Shown: in pieces, positions 1 to 8,336 of the stretch
How the letters are laid out: each line of letters begins with the position of its first letter
How positions within the stretch are numbered: the stretch's first letter is position 1
Origin: Streptomyces canus
Lineage (GTDB): Bacteria; Actinomycetota; Actinomycetes; Streptomycetales; Streptomycetaceae
Direction: 5' to 3'
NCBI RefSeq assembly: GCF_041435015.1
Contig: NZ_CP107989.1
Coordinates: 8,618,001-8,682,000, forward strand
Length of the DNA: 64,000 bases
The notes under the pieces: model-generated
Seen by the model: only the letters and a program-made list of their open reading frames with translations
Database searches by the model: none
What the model was told of the DNA's origin: nothing
Program-made: the position numbers and the translations under genes

Positions 1-722
1 GCGATCTCCGCCACCGTCGGGGCGTCCGGGTCCACGGCGTTCAGAGCCCTGCTGCCGGGCTTCGCGGCGGCCAGCCGGACGAGTTCGGCGATGTTGTGGA
101 CGTTCGCCGGGTGGAACCGGCTCATGCCGCCGTACGGCAGGAGTCGCCGAGGCCGGCCGTCCAGGTTGCGTTTGACGAAGTACAGCTCGCGCGGCGTCCG
201 GCAGTGCGGTCCGTGGATCGCTCCGGCACGCAGCAGTGTCGTGGGCAACCGGTCGCCGGCGGCGAGGAGTTCACGCTCCAGGCCGGCCTTGCGGGTGCTG
301 TAGGAGTCCTCGCCGGGCGCGATCGTCCGCTGGTCCTCCGTCACCCCCACGGGGAACTCGGGAAAGCCCCCCGGCTCGCCCTGGGTGTCGAAGCTGCGGC
401 CCTTGTCGTCCTCGTACACCGACACGCTGGAGATCACCACGGCCGAGCCCACCCGGTCGGCCAGCGATACCAACTGCCGTGCGTGAGCCGGTCCGTAGGC
501 GACCATGTCCACCAGGACCTCGCAGCCGTCGCCCACCGCGGCGGCCAGGGCCGAGTCGTCCGCCCGGTCGGCCCGCGCGGTACGCACCTGCGCGGGCCAG
601 CTCTCGTCCCGTCCGCCGCCCCGGGAGACGGCCGTCACCTCCCAGCCGTCCCGGGCCAGCGCCCCCACGGCCGCCCGCCCGATCTGTCCCGTCGCTCCGA
701 TCACCACAGCATGTCGTGTCAT
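1..722 (-). CDS. NAD-dependent epimerase/dehydratase-like protein, 3' end cut by window
   Basis: About 240 N-terminal residues are present and the stop lies left of the window. The protein opens with a Rossmann dinucleotide motif (VVIGATGQIG, residues 6-15). It carries a YSTRK segment matching the YxxxK catalytic pair of extended short-chain dehydrogenases, preceded by a serine-rich strand (VVISSVSVYED). This places it in the NAD(P)-dependent sugar epimerase / NmrA-like superfamily, presumably cytoplasmic; the substrate cannot be read from sequence. The ATG at 722 is the first start in frame and has no clear purine-rich ribosome site close upstream. It points the same way as the plsC gene but is separated from it by about 60 bp. 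Confidence 0.8.
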   Translation of the reverse strand, partial: MTRHAVVIGATGQIGRAAVGALARDGWEVTAVSRGGGRDESWPAQVRTARADRADDSALAAAVGDGCEVLVDMVAYGPAHARQLVSLADRVGSAVVISSVSVYEDDKGRSFDTQGEPGGFPEFPVGVTEDQRTIAPGEDSYSTRKAGLERELLAAGDRLPTTLLRAGAIHGPHCRTPRELYFVKRNLDGRPRRLLPYGGMSRFHPANVHNIAELVRLAAAKPGSRALNAVDPDAPTVAEI

Positions 723-781
723 GCGGCGACCGTACGGCGGTCAACTCCGGTTCCTCCAGGGGGTTCTGCCGACGGCAGACC

Positions 782-1507
782 TCAGCTCAGCGGAATTCGG
801 GGGAACTTGCGCTCCTTCTCCTTGCGCGCGGCCGTCTCCTCCGCCTTCACCACGGCCGCGTACTGGTCGACATACTCCTGGTCGGACAGCTTCAGGATGG
901 CGTACATGATCTCGTCCGTGATGGCCCGCAGGATCGCCTTCTCGTTCTCCATCCCGGCGTAGCGGGAGAAGTCCAGCGGCTTGCCGAAGCGGATCACCAC
1001 CGGGTGGATGTTGGGGATGACCTTGCCGGGCGGCTGCGCCTCGAAGGTGCCGATCATCGCGCACGGGATCACCGGCACCTGGGCCTTGAGCGCCATCACC
1101 GCGACGCCGACCTTGCCCTTGTAGAGGCGGCCGTCGTGGGAGCGAGTGCCCTCCGGGTAGATGCCGAGCAGTTCGTCCTTGCGCAGGACGCCGAGACCCT
1201 CGCGGATGGCGGCCTGGCCCGCTTCCTTGCCGGAGCGGTCGACCGGGATCTGCCCGGCGCTGCGGAAGAAGAAGGCGGTCAGCCGACCCTTGACGCCGGG
1301 GCCGGTGAAGTACTCGGCCTTCGCCAGGAAGGTGATGCGCCGCTTGAGCACCGCGGGCATCAGGAAGTGGTCGGAGAAGGACAGGTGGTTGCCGGCGACG
1401 ATGGCCGCACCCGACTCCGGGATGTGCTCCAGACCCTCTATTCGAGGCCGGAAAACCAGTCTCAGCAACGGCCCCAACAGCACGTATTTGAGCAGGTAGT
1501 AGAACAA
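782..1507 (-). CDS. 1-acyl-sn-glycerol-3-phosphate acyltransferase (PlsC family)
   Basis: A 241-residue lysophosphatidic acid acyltransferase-like protein that would transfer a fatty acyl chain to lysophosphatidate at the membrane. The catalytic NHxxxxD box is NHLSFSD (residues 40-46) and the acceptor-binding EGTRS is at 119-123; both are intact, and the length fits bacterial PlsC. The N-terminus (FYYLLKYVLLGPLLRLVF) is a likely membrane anchor. The best start is a TTG at 1507 with GAGGAG about 10 nt upstream. A later GTG would remove the hydrophobic N-terminus. The C-terminal 30 residues are charged and lysine-rich. Streptomyces genomes hold several PlsC paralogues, so the precise acyl acceptor is inferred. 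Confidence 0.88.
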   Translation of the reverse strand: MFYYLLKYVLLGPLLRLVFRPRIEGLEHIPESGAAIVAGNHLSFSDHFLMPAVLKRRITFLAKAEYFTGPGVKGRLTAFFFRSAGQIPVDRSGKEAGQAAIREGLGVLRKDELLGIYPEGTRSHDGRLYKGKVGVAVMALKAQVPVIPCAMIGTFEAQPPGKVIPNIHPVVIRFGKPLDFSRYAGMENEKAILRAITDEIMYAILKLSDQEYVDQYAAVVKAEETAARKEKERKFPRIPLS

Positions 1508-1743
1508 GAGGGGGCGCTCCTCGGTCGGGCGGACGGCTCAACTCCGCGTTCTGGCTGGTCAACCGGCGTGAGGCGGGGCTGTCAGTGTAGGCGCAGGGCA
1601 CGACGGCCGGAACAGGGCCGGACGCCTGACCAGCTTGATGCCGGCGGGCGGAGCGCGGCAACCCGACCGGGCGCTGTGGCGTGAAGCGCGGGGGCGGTCG
1701 GCCAAAGGGCCGCTCTTGATTCCCGGGCGGGATCCTGTCGCGT

Positions 1744-2988
1744 TCAAAGCCGCACGATCACCAGCGCCGTGTCGTCCGTGGCGCCGCCGGGCGGGAGCAG
1801 CTCCAGCAGGACCGCGTCCGCGAGGGTCTCGGGGTCGTCCTCGCGGTGCCGGGCGAGGGAGTCGGCGAGCCGGGCGAGCCCGGTGTCGATGTCCTCGCGA
1901 CGCCGCTCCACCAGGCCGTCGGTGTACAGGGCGAGGGTGGCGCCGCTGGTGAAGGTGGTCGCGGCCTGCACCCGGGGCATCGGGTCGGGACGGGCGTCGA
2001 GCGGCGGGTCGGTCGCCTTGTCCAGGCACTCCACTCGGCCGTCCGGGTGCACCAGCATCGGCGGTGGATGCCCGGCGCTGCTGTAGGTGAGGGTGCCGTG
2101 GTCGAGGTCGATGAACGTGGTGACCGCGGTCGCCGACTCGGCGCCGTCCACGACGTGGGCGTACCGGCCCAGCACGTTCAGGGCCTCGGCCGGACCCCCG
2201 GCCACCCGGGAGGCGGCGCTCAGGGCGCTGCGCAGCTGGCCCATCACCCCGGCGGCCGGGAGCCCGTGGCCCACCACGTCACCGACCGAGACGCCGACGC
2301 GGTGGCCGCCCACCAGGTCGACGAGGTCGTACCAGTCCCCGCACACGTTCAGCGTGCCGACCGCGGGCCGGTAGCGCACGGCGGCGCTGTGGTGCGACCT
2401 CTGCCGGCCGGTGGGCAGCATGGCCTCCTGGAGTGTCAACGCGACCTCGCGGTCCCGGGCGTGGGCCTGCCGCAACCGTTCGTTGACCTCCTGGAGTTCA
2501 CGGGCGCGGGTGTACAGCTCGGCCTCCAGGACCCGGTCCCGGCCGGCGCGCCCGCGGCCGCGGGCCCGGATCAGCTCGGTGACCTCCTCGACCCGGTGCA
2601 CGAGCAGCTCGACCTTGCCGTCCGTGCCGAGGATGGGGGCGTTGACGGGGCTCCAGTACCGCTCCTCCCACTCACCCGGCCGACCGGGTGTCTCGACGTC
2701 GTACCGCTGAAGGGCCATGGAGTCGCGCTCCCCGGTCTCCAGCACCCGGCGCAGGGAGGCGGCCAGATTGCGCATGCCGGTCGCCGCGGGGTCGTTCGGG
2801 TTGTCCGGGAAGACGTCGAAGAGATAGCGGCCCACGATCTCCTCGCGTTGGCGGCCGGCCATGCGCAGGAACTCGGCGTTGGCGTCCGCGTACACCAGGT
2901 CGGGCGTGAGCAGCGCGACCATGCCGGGCAGTGCCTGGAACACGGCCGAGTAGTCGATGGCGTCGGTGTCGCCGGGTCTGTCGCTCAT
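1744..2988 (-). CDS. PAS domain plus SpoIIE/RsbU-type PP2C serine phosphatase
   Basis: A 414-residue signalling phosphatase. A PAS sensor occupies about residues 10-140, followed by a charged helical linker (about 145-195). A SpoIIE-type PP2C domain fills the rest, with the metal/substrate motifs GDWYDLVDL, GHGLPAAGVMGQLRSA, LYTDGLVERR and the terminal TDDTALVIVRL. Such enzymes dephosphorylate anti-anti-sigma factors and so free an alternative sigma factor. The ATG at 2988 follows GAGGCGG, a better start than the in-frame codon 30 nt upstream. It lies 57 bp downstream of a second phosphatase on the same strand. No anti-sigma or anti-anti-sigma gene is adjacent, so the partner is unknown. Confidence 0.88.
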   Translation of the reverse strand: MSDRPGDTDAIDYSAVFQALPGMVALLTPDLVYADANAEFLRMAGRQREEIVGRYLFDVFPDNPNDPAATGMRNLAASLRRVLETGERDSMALQRYDVETPGRPGEWEERYWSPVNAPILGTDGKVELLVHRVEEVTELIRARGRGRAGRDRVLEAELYTRARELQEVNERLRQAHARDREVALTLQEAMLPTGRQRSHHSAAVRYRPAVGTLNVCGDWYDLVDLVGGHRVGVSVGDVVGHGLPAAGVMGQLRSALSAASRVAGGPAEALNVLGRYAHVVDGAESATAVTTFIDLDHGTLTYSSAGHPPPMLVHPDGRVECLDKATDPPLDARPDPMPRVQAATTFTSGATLALYTDGLVERRREDIDTGLARLADSLARHREDDPETLADAVLLELLPPGGATDDTALVIVRL

Positions 2989-3045
2989 GGCTGCCGCCTC
3001 ACGCCTGGATCGCACCATTTTCCCACGGTATGCACGATTCGGGGA

Positions 3046-5478
3046 TCAGTCCGGCGGTTCCTCGAGCGACTGCTCGGCCCAGATGATCTTCCCTTCGGGC
3101 GCGAACCGGGTACCCCAGCGCTGGGCGAACTGGGAGACCAGCAGCAGCCCCCGCCCGCCCTCGTCCGTGGTGCGCGGGTGGCGCAGATGGGGCGCGGTGT
3201 CGCCGCTGTCGAACACCTCGCAGACCAGGGACCGCTCCCGGATCAGCCGGAGCCGGATCGGGCCGACCGCGTGCCGGATGGCGTTGGTGACGAGTTCGCT
3301 GACGACCAGTTCCGTGGTGAAGGCGAACTCCTCCAGGCCCCACTCCGTCAGCTGCCGGGACGCCGTCTTGCGGGCCTCGGCGACGAGGGCCGGGTCGACG
3401 GGCACGTCCCAGTCCGCGACCTGGTCGGGACCCAGCAGCCGGGTGCGGGCCATGAGCAGCGCCACGTCGTCGTGCGGCCGGTCGGGGGCCAGGGCGTCCA
3501 CCACGGCCCGGCAGTGCAGGTCGAGCGTGGGCGCGGGCCTCTCCAGGGCCTGGCGCAGCCGGTCCCGGCCCGCGTCCACGGCCCACTCCTCGCCGTGGGC
3601 GAGCAGCCCGTCGGTGTGCAGCGCAAGTGTGCTGCCCGCCGCCAGGGCCAGCTCGACCGACTCGAAGGGGGGACCGCCGACGCCGAGCGACGGCCCCTGC
3701 GGAAGGTCCACGAAGGCGACCGTGCCGTCGGGAAGGATCACGGCGGGCGCGGGATGGCCGGCGGCGGCCATCGTGCACTGCCCGTCGACCGGGTCGTAGA
3801 CGACGTACACACATCCGGAGCCCTGGGCGCTGTCGGTGTCCTCCGTCCCCGGCCCCACACCCTCCTCGCGCGCCGTCCGGGCGACCAGGTCGTCGAGGTG
3901 ACCCAGTACCTCCTCGGGGGGCAGATCCAGCGCCGCCAGCGTCCGTACGGCGGTGCGCAGCCGGCCCATCGAGGCGGCGGCGCCGATGCCGTGCCCGGGT
4001 ACCTCGCCGACCACGAGGGCGACCCGCGCGCCGGAGAGCTGGATGAGGTCGTACCAGTCGCCGCCCAGGCCCGTCAGCTCGTCGGCGGGCCGGTAGCAGG
4101 CGGTCACCTCCACGGCGTCCTGCTCGGGCAGCCGGTGGGGGAGCAGACTGCGCTGCAAGACCAGCGCGGCCTCGCGCTCGCGGGTGTAGCGCCGGGCGTT
4201 GTCCACGCAGACGGCCGCTCGCGAGACGAGATCCTCGGCGAGGTTCAGGTCCCCCGCGTCGAAGGGTTCCTGGCGGCGCCGGCGGAAGAAGGTGGTGACG
4301 CCGAGGGTGACGCCCCGGGCGCGGATCGGCACCACCAGCACGCTGTGCAGGCCCAGCTCCAGAAAGGTGGCCTTCCGCCCGCCGGGGATGTCGGTCGCCC
4401 ACTCCGCGGCCAGCGGGTCCAGGCGCGCCTGCCGCCAGGGCTCGCCCGAGTCGAGACAGCGCAGCGGGGGCGACCCGGGCCGGTAGGCGGCCACGTCACC
4501 GACCTCGACGACGGCCTCCGGAACACCCTCGTTCACCGACTGCTGCCCGGACCGCAGCAGCGGCACATGCGTGGTGGGTTCCGCTCCCCGCAGCACCGAC
4601 TCCAGCAGGTCCACGGTGACGTAGTCGGCCAGCGCGGGTACGGCCACGTCGGCAAGCTCCTGTGCGGTGCGCCGGATGTCCAGGCTGCGGCCGATGTACT
4701 CGCCGGCCCGGTCGAGCAGAGCGAGGCGCTGCCGGGCCCGGTGCCGCTCGGTGATGTCGACGACCGTGTAGTAGACGCCGATCGGGTGACCCCGGTCGTC
4801 GTCGATCCGGGTGAACGACATCGTGTGCGCGGTCTCGCGGTGCGGGGCGGAGCGGACCCGGCCGACGTGCTCGTACTCCACGACCGGTTCACCTGTCTCC
4901 AGTACGCGCCGCATCTGCGCCTCTATCGCCTCGGCGTCCAGGCCCGGCTGGATCTCCGCGAACCGCAGCCCCAGCCGCTGCTGGGCCGGGGCGCTGCCGA
5001 ACTGTTCCAGGGCCGGGTTGGACCACACACAGCGCAGGTCCGTGTCCACGATCGCGATGCCGATGGGCGAGCGGGTGACCATCTGCTCCAGCACCCGGCG
5101 GCTCATGTCCCAACCGGGGGCCTCCGCCATCTCGGACAGCAGCACCAGCCAGCGTTCCGAGTCGTCGGAGTCGTCGGCCACCGTGATCCGGACCATGACC
5201 GGGACCGGCCGGCCGTGTCGGTGCAGGGCGGTCAGCAGCCCCGCCCAACTCCCGTCGCTCCGGCAGCGCGCGGTGATCTCCGGCAGCCGGCGGGCGTCCT
5301 CGGGGGCGAGAAGGGCGGCGACGCTCTGTCCTACGGCTTCGGTGGCGGGATAGTCCAGCAGGCGCTCGGCGTCCTTGGTCCAGCCGGTCACCGTGCCGTG
5401 GGCGTCGAGCAGCAGGGGCGCGGCATCGGCCACGTCGAACCGGTGCCGCGCGGTCTCGTGCTCCTCCTGAGCGCCCAC
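3046..5478 (-). CDS. Multidomain PAS-PAS-GAF-SpoIIE phosphatase with C-terminal RsbW-like ATPase
   Basis: An 810-residue regulator with five modules. Two PAS domains cover roughly 1-130 and 130-255, and a GAF domain 270-430. A PP2C/SpoIIE phosphatase covers 445-665 (GGDWYDLIQLSGARVALVVG, GHGIGAAASMGRLRTA, LHTDGLL, HDDVALLMAR). A HATPase_c domain follows at 680-805 (N box SELVTNAIRHA, G box GRGLLLVSQF). The last part resembles anti-sigma kinases such as RsbW/SpoIIAB, so one chain combines phosphatase and kinase activities over an anti-anti-sigma partner. This fused design is common in Streptomyces. It is soluble, with no membrane segment. The catalytic acidic residues appear intact. Confidence 0.9.
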   Translation of the reverse strand: MGAQEEHETARHRFDVADAAPLLLDAHGTVTGWTKDAERLLDYPATEAVGQSVAALLAPEDARRLPEITARCRSDGSWAGLLTALHRHGRPVPVMVRITVADDSDDSERWLVLLSEMAEAPGWDMSRRVLEQMVTRSPIGIAIVDTDLRCVWSNPALEQFGSAPAQQRLGLRFAEIQPGLDAEAIEAQMRRVLETGEPVVEYEHVGRVRSAPHRETAHTMSFTRIDDDRGHPIGVYYTVVDITERHRARQRLALLDRAGEYIGRSLDIRRTAQELADVAVPALADYVTVDLLESVLRGAEPTTHVPLLRSGQQSVNEGVPEAVVEVGDVAAYRPGSPPLRCLDSGEPWRQARLDPLAAEWATDIPGGRKATFLELGLHSVLVVPIRARGVTLGVTTFFRRRRQEPFDAGDLNLAEDLVSRAAVCVDNARRYTREREAALVLQRSLLPHRLPEQDAVEVTACYRPADELTGLGGDWYDLIQLSGARVALVVGEVPGHGIGAAASMGRLRTAVRTLAALDLPPEEVLGHLDDLVARTAREEGVGPGTEDTDSAQGSGCVYVVYDPVDGQCTMAAAGHPAPAVILPDGTVAFVDLPQGPSLGVGGPPFESVELALAAGSTLALHTDGLLAHGEEWAVDAGRDRLRQALERPAPTLDLHCRAVVDALAPDRPHDDVALLMARTRLLGPDQVADWDVPVDPALVAEARKTASRQLTEWGLEEFAFTTELVVSELVTNAIRHAVGPIRLRLIRERSLVCEVFDSGDTAPHLRHPRTTDEGGRGLLLVSQFAQRWGTRFAPEGKIIWAEQSLEEPPD

Positions 5479-5588
5479 GGACGACCTCTCTGTCGCTGAG
5501 AGTGGTCTATCACCTCTTCGTCACATCTTCACCCGGTCTGGTGGAGTGCGCGGCCGGGGAGGGAGTTCTGCCGTAGGGTGCGTGCGGG

Positions 5589-6809
5589 TCAGCGCCTGAG
5601 TACCTTCTCCAGTACTCCCAGGGCCGATTCCAGTTCCTCCGCCGTGATCGTCAGCGGCGGTGCCAGCCTGATCGTCGAGCCATGGGTGTCCTTGACCAGG
5701 ACGCCCTCGCGCATCAGCAGCTTGCTGACCTCGCGGCCCGTGCCGAGGGACGGGTCGATGTCGACGCCGGCCCACAGACCCCGTGCGCGGAAGCCGACGA
5801 CACCCTTGCCCACCAGTCCTGTCAGGCCGTCCCGCAGGACGGTGCCCAGGTCGGCGGCCCGGCGCTGGAACTCTCCCGTCTCCAGCAGCTCGACCACCGC
5901 CGTGCCCACCGCCGCCGCGAGCGGGTTGCCGCCGAACGTGGAGCCGTGCTCGCCCGGGCGCAGTACGCCGAGGACGTCACGGCGGGCGACCACCGCGGAG
6001 ACCGGGACGATGCCGCCGCCCAGTGCCTTGCCCAGGAGCAGGACGTCCGGGACGACTCCCTCGTGCTCCACGGCGAGGGTGCGGCCCGTGCGGCCGAGGC
6101 CCGACTGGATCTCGTCCGCGACGAAGAGACAGCCCGTGCGGCGGGTCAGCTCGCGGACGCCGGTCAGGTAGCCGTCGTCCGGGATGACCACGCCCGCCTC
6201 GCCCTGGATGGGTTCGAGGAGCACCGCGGCCGTGGTCTCGTCGACCGCCGCCTCCAGCGCCGCCAGGTCGTTGTACGGCACGATCCGGAAGCCCGGCGTG
6301 AAGGGACCGAAGCCCGCCCGGGCCGTCTCGTCCGTGGAGAACGACACGATCGTCGTCGTACGGCCGTGGAAGTTCTCCGCCGCCACCACGATCGTGGCCC
6401 GGTCGGCCGGGACGCCCTTGACCTCGTACGCCCACTTGCGGGCCACCTTGATGCCGCTCTCCACCGCCTCGGCGCCGGTGTTCATCGGCAGCACCATGTC
6501 CAGCCCCGTCAGCTCGGCGAGGCGCTCCGCGAACTCGGCGAGCCGGTCGTTGTGGAAGGCCCTGGACGTCAGCGTCAGCCGGTCCAGCTGCCGGTGCGCC
6601 GCCTCGATCAGGGCCGGGTGGCGGTGGCCGAAGTTGAGGGCGGAGTAACCGGCCAGCATGTCGAGGTAGCGGCGGCCCTCCACGTCCTGCACCCAGGTGC
6701 CTTCGGCCTGGGCGACGACCACGGGCAGCGGGTGGTAGTTGTGCGCGAGGACCGGCTCCTCGGCACGGATGAGATCGGCGGAGGAACGCGAGGTCACGGG
6801 TGCGGTCAT
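5589..6809 (-). CDS. rocD: Ornithine aminotransferase (class III PLP)
   Basis: A 406-residue class III pyridoxal-phosphate aminotransferase that would convert ornithine plus 2-oxoglutarate to glutamate-5-semialdehyde and glutamate. Recognisable features are the FNDRLAEFAERL region, MNTGAEAVESGIKVARKWAY, the DEIQ aspartate that contacts the PLP ring, and the Schiff-base lysine in LLGKALGGGIVPVSA. The ATG at 6809 has GGAG upstream and overlaps the stop of the preceding gene by 4 nt (ATGA), so the two are translationally coupled. The upstream enzyme acts on a guanidino compound, which supports ornithine as substrate. Related acetylornithine or GABA transaminases are the alternative; sequence layout and context favour RocD. 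Confidence 0.88.
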   Translation of the reverse strand: MTAPVTSRSSADLIRAEEPVLAHNYHPLPVVVAQAEGTWVQDVEGRRYLDMLAGYSALNFGHRHPALIEAAHRQLDRLTLTSRAFHNDRLAEFAERLAELTGLDMVLPMNTGAEAVESGIKVARKWAYEVKGVPADRATIVVAAENFHGRTTTIVSFSTDETARAGFGPFTPGFRIVPYNDLAALEAAVDETTAAVLLEPIQGEAGVVIPDDGYLTGVRELTRRTGCLFVADEIQSGLGRTGRTLAVEHEGVVPDVLLLGKALGGGIVPVSAVVARRDVLGVLRPGEHGSTFGGNPLAAAVGTAVVELLETGEFQRRAADLGTVLRDGLTGLVGKGVVGFRARGLWAGVDIDPSLGTGREVSKLLMREGVLVKDTHGSTIRLAPPLTITAEELESALGVLEKVLRR

Positions 6810-7618
6810 GAGCGGATCTCCTGGGTGCAGCACTTGATGCCGCCGCCGGCCTTGTGGAACTCGGAGAGGTCGACGGGGACGGGGACATAGCCGTGGTCGT
6901 CGAGGCGCACGGCGAGGGCCTCGGCCTGCGGGGCGATGAAGACGTGCCGGCCGTCGGACACGGAGTTCAGGCCGAACGCCATCGCGTCGTCACGGGTCGC
7001 GAGCACCGCGTCCGGGTACAGCCGTGCGAGTACCTCGCGACTGCCCTGCGAAAAGGCCTCCGGGTAGTACACGATGTTGGCGTCGTCGAGAACGAACAGC
7101 GCGGTGTCCAGGTGGTAGAAGTGCGGGTCCACCAGCGTCAGGCTGATCACCGGGTGGCCGAAGAACTCCTGCACCTCGCGGTGCGCCTCCCGGGTCGTGC
7201 GGAACCCGGTTCCGGCCAGCACGTACCGGCCCGTCCAGACGAGATCGCCCTCGCCCTCGCAGACCGCGACGGGACGGTGGACGTCGTAGCCCGCCGTCTT
7301 GAACCACAGGTCGTAGTGCGTGGACTCGGGGCGTCGCTGGGGCGCGTGGAAGAGGGAGCCGAAGACGCGGCCGCCGACGACGACCGCCGAGTTCGCGGCG
7401 AAGACCATGTCCGGGAGACCGGGGACCGGCTCCACGGCCGCGACATCGTGACCGTGCGCCTCATAGGTGCGGATCAGCGTCCGCCACTGCTCCTGCGCCA
7501 GGTCCACGTCGACATGGGTGTCGGGATGCATCCAGGGATTGATCGCGTACTGCACGGCGAAGTGTCTGGGTTCGCAGACGAGGAAACGCCGTCGGCGCGG
7601 CACACGGGAGTCGGTCAC
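6806..7618 (-). CDS. Guanidino-group-modifying hydrolase (annotated type: dimethylargininase; possible arginine dihydrolase)
   Basis: A 270-residue member of the amidinotransferase / DDAH / arginine deiminase fold. Visible features are PGLPDMVFAANSAVVVGGRV near residue 70, HFYHLDTALFVLDD with the catalytic His, and a C-terminal nucleophile cysteine in GGGIKCCTQEI. The GTG start at 7618 has GGAGG nine bases upstream; an upstream in-frame ATG at 7666 lacks this. The gene overlaps rocD by 4 nt and follows an Lrp regulator gene. Classical DDAH and deiminases carry Asp in the segment where this protein has Ala-Asn (FAAN). The direct coupling to ornithine aminotransferase suggests that ornithine could be its product, as in arginine dihydrolases; this is an inference. 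Family assignment is firm, substrate is not. Confidence 0.8.
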   Translation of the reverse strand: MTDSRVPRRRRFLVCEPRHFAVQYAINPWMHPDTHVDVDLAQEQWRTLIRTYEAHGHDVAAVEPVPGLPDMVFAANSAVVVGGRVFGSLFHAPQRRPESTHYDLWFKTAGYDVHRPVAVCEGEGDLVWTGRYVLAGTGFRTTREAHREVQEFFGHPVISLTLVDPHFYHLDTALFVLDDANIVYYPEAFSQGSREVLARLYPDAVLATRDDAMAFGLNSVSDGRHVFIAPQAEALAVRLDDHGYVPVPVDLSEFHKAGGGIKCCTQEIRS

Positions 7619-7743
7619 AGAGGGGTTCCTCCGCTTCCTGCGGTGTCTACTGAGGGTTGACACCAAGGTAGAAAACGGGTGGCGGGCCCGACAAGCAACA
7701 AGAATTGCGCGTCTGTGCAGGAATGCTGCGTGTTCATCCGGTG

Positions 7744-7764
7744 AAACGCACGGTTGGTGCGTTT
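7744..7764. promoter_or_regulatory. Perfect 8-bp inverted repeat after the lrp gene
   Basis: AAACGCAC (7744-7751) and GTGCGTTT (7757-7764) are perfect complements around a 5-nt centre. The element begins six bases after the lrp stop and lies about 125 bp upstream of the GTG of the guanidine-modifying enzyme gene. It can be a short hairpin terminator for lrp or an operator for Lrp acting on the downstream pair. The symmetry is seen; the role is inferred. Confidence 0.45.
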
Positions 7765-7769
7765 AGCGG

Positions 7770-8258
7770 CTACGCCTCCGGTGCGGGCTGGCTCGCCCCC
7801 GCCTCGGGGCTTTCCGGGAGGAGATGGGACAGCACCATCACGCTGATCGTCTTCCGGATGAACGGCTCGACGCGGATGCGTTCCAGCACCTCCTCGAAGT
7901 GCTCCACGTCCCGCGCCCGTACATGCAACAGGGCGTCCGCGCCGCCGGTCACCGTCATCGCCGCGGTGATCTCCGGATGGTTGCGGACCACCTCCGCGAG
8001 CCGCCGCGGCGGGGCCGCGCCCTCGCAGTACACCTCGACGTACGCCTCCGTACGCCAGCCCAGCGCCGACGGCTCCACCGTGGCCGTGAACCCGGTGATG
8101 ACCCCGGTCTCGCGCAGCCGGTCCACGCGCCGCTTCACCGCCGTGGACGACAGCCCGATCGCCGAACCGATCTCCGCGAAGGACGTCCGCGCGTTCGCCA
8201 TCAGCGCGGTGATGATCTTCCGGTCCAGCTCGTCGAAGGCGACGGTCCTGCTGCTCAT
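7770..8258 (-). CDS. Lrp/AsnC-family transcriptional regulator
   Basis: A 162-residue regulator with an N-terminal winged helix-turn-helix (LDRKIITALMANARTSFAEIG, then SSTAVKRRVDRL) and a C-terminal RAM/ligand-binding domain that forms the octameric ring (VTGGADALLHVRARDVEHFEEVL). Family members sense amino acids and commonly control the adjacent amino-acid catabolic genes. Here the next two genes on the same strand are the guanidine-modifying enzyme and ornithine aminotransferase, so arginine or ornithine responsiveness is the natural hypothesis. It is divergent from the LytTR operon, with 78 bp between the start codons. Confidence 0.9.
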   Translation of the reverse strand: MSSRTVAFDELDRKIITALMANARTSFAEIGSAIGLSSTAVKRRVDRLRETGVITGFTATVEPSALGWRTEAYVEVYCEGAAPPRRLAEVVRNHPEITAAMTVTGGADALLHVRARDVEHFEEVLERIRVEPFIRKTISVMVLSHLLPESPEAGASQPAPEA

Positions 8259-8336
8259 GTCGGCACTGTATCCAGCGGGGGCGTCCGCACCTCCGCACGT
8301 GTCCAGTCGTACGAATTACTCCTACACTCCGGGTTC

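Noticed and set aside
1699..1712. CGGCC-AAAG-GGCCG hairpin downstream of the small phosphatase gene
   Set aside because: Only a 5-bp stem; too weak in 70% GC DNA to call a terminator.
1508..1743. Possible small gene between plsC and the phosphatase
   Set aside because: No frame with a ribosome site or a normal GC3 pattern was seen.
1846..5499. A 1217-codon open frame on the plus strand
   Set aside because: It lies opposite two clear SpoIIE phosphatase genes, has no recognisable domain and is the usual mirror frame caused by high GC.
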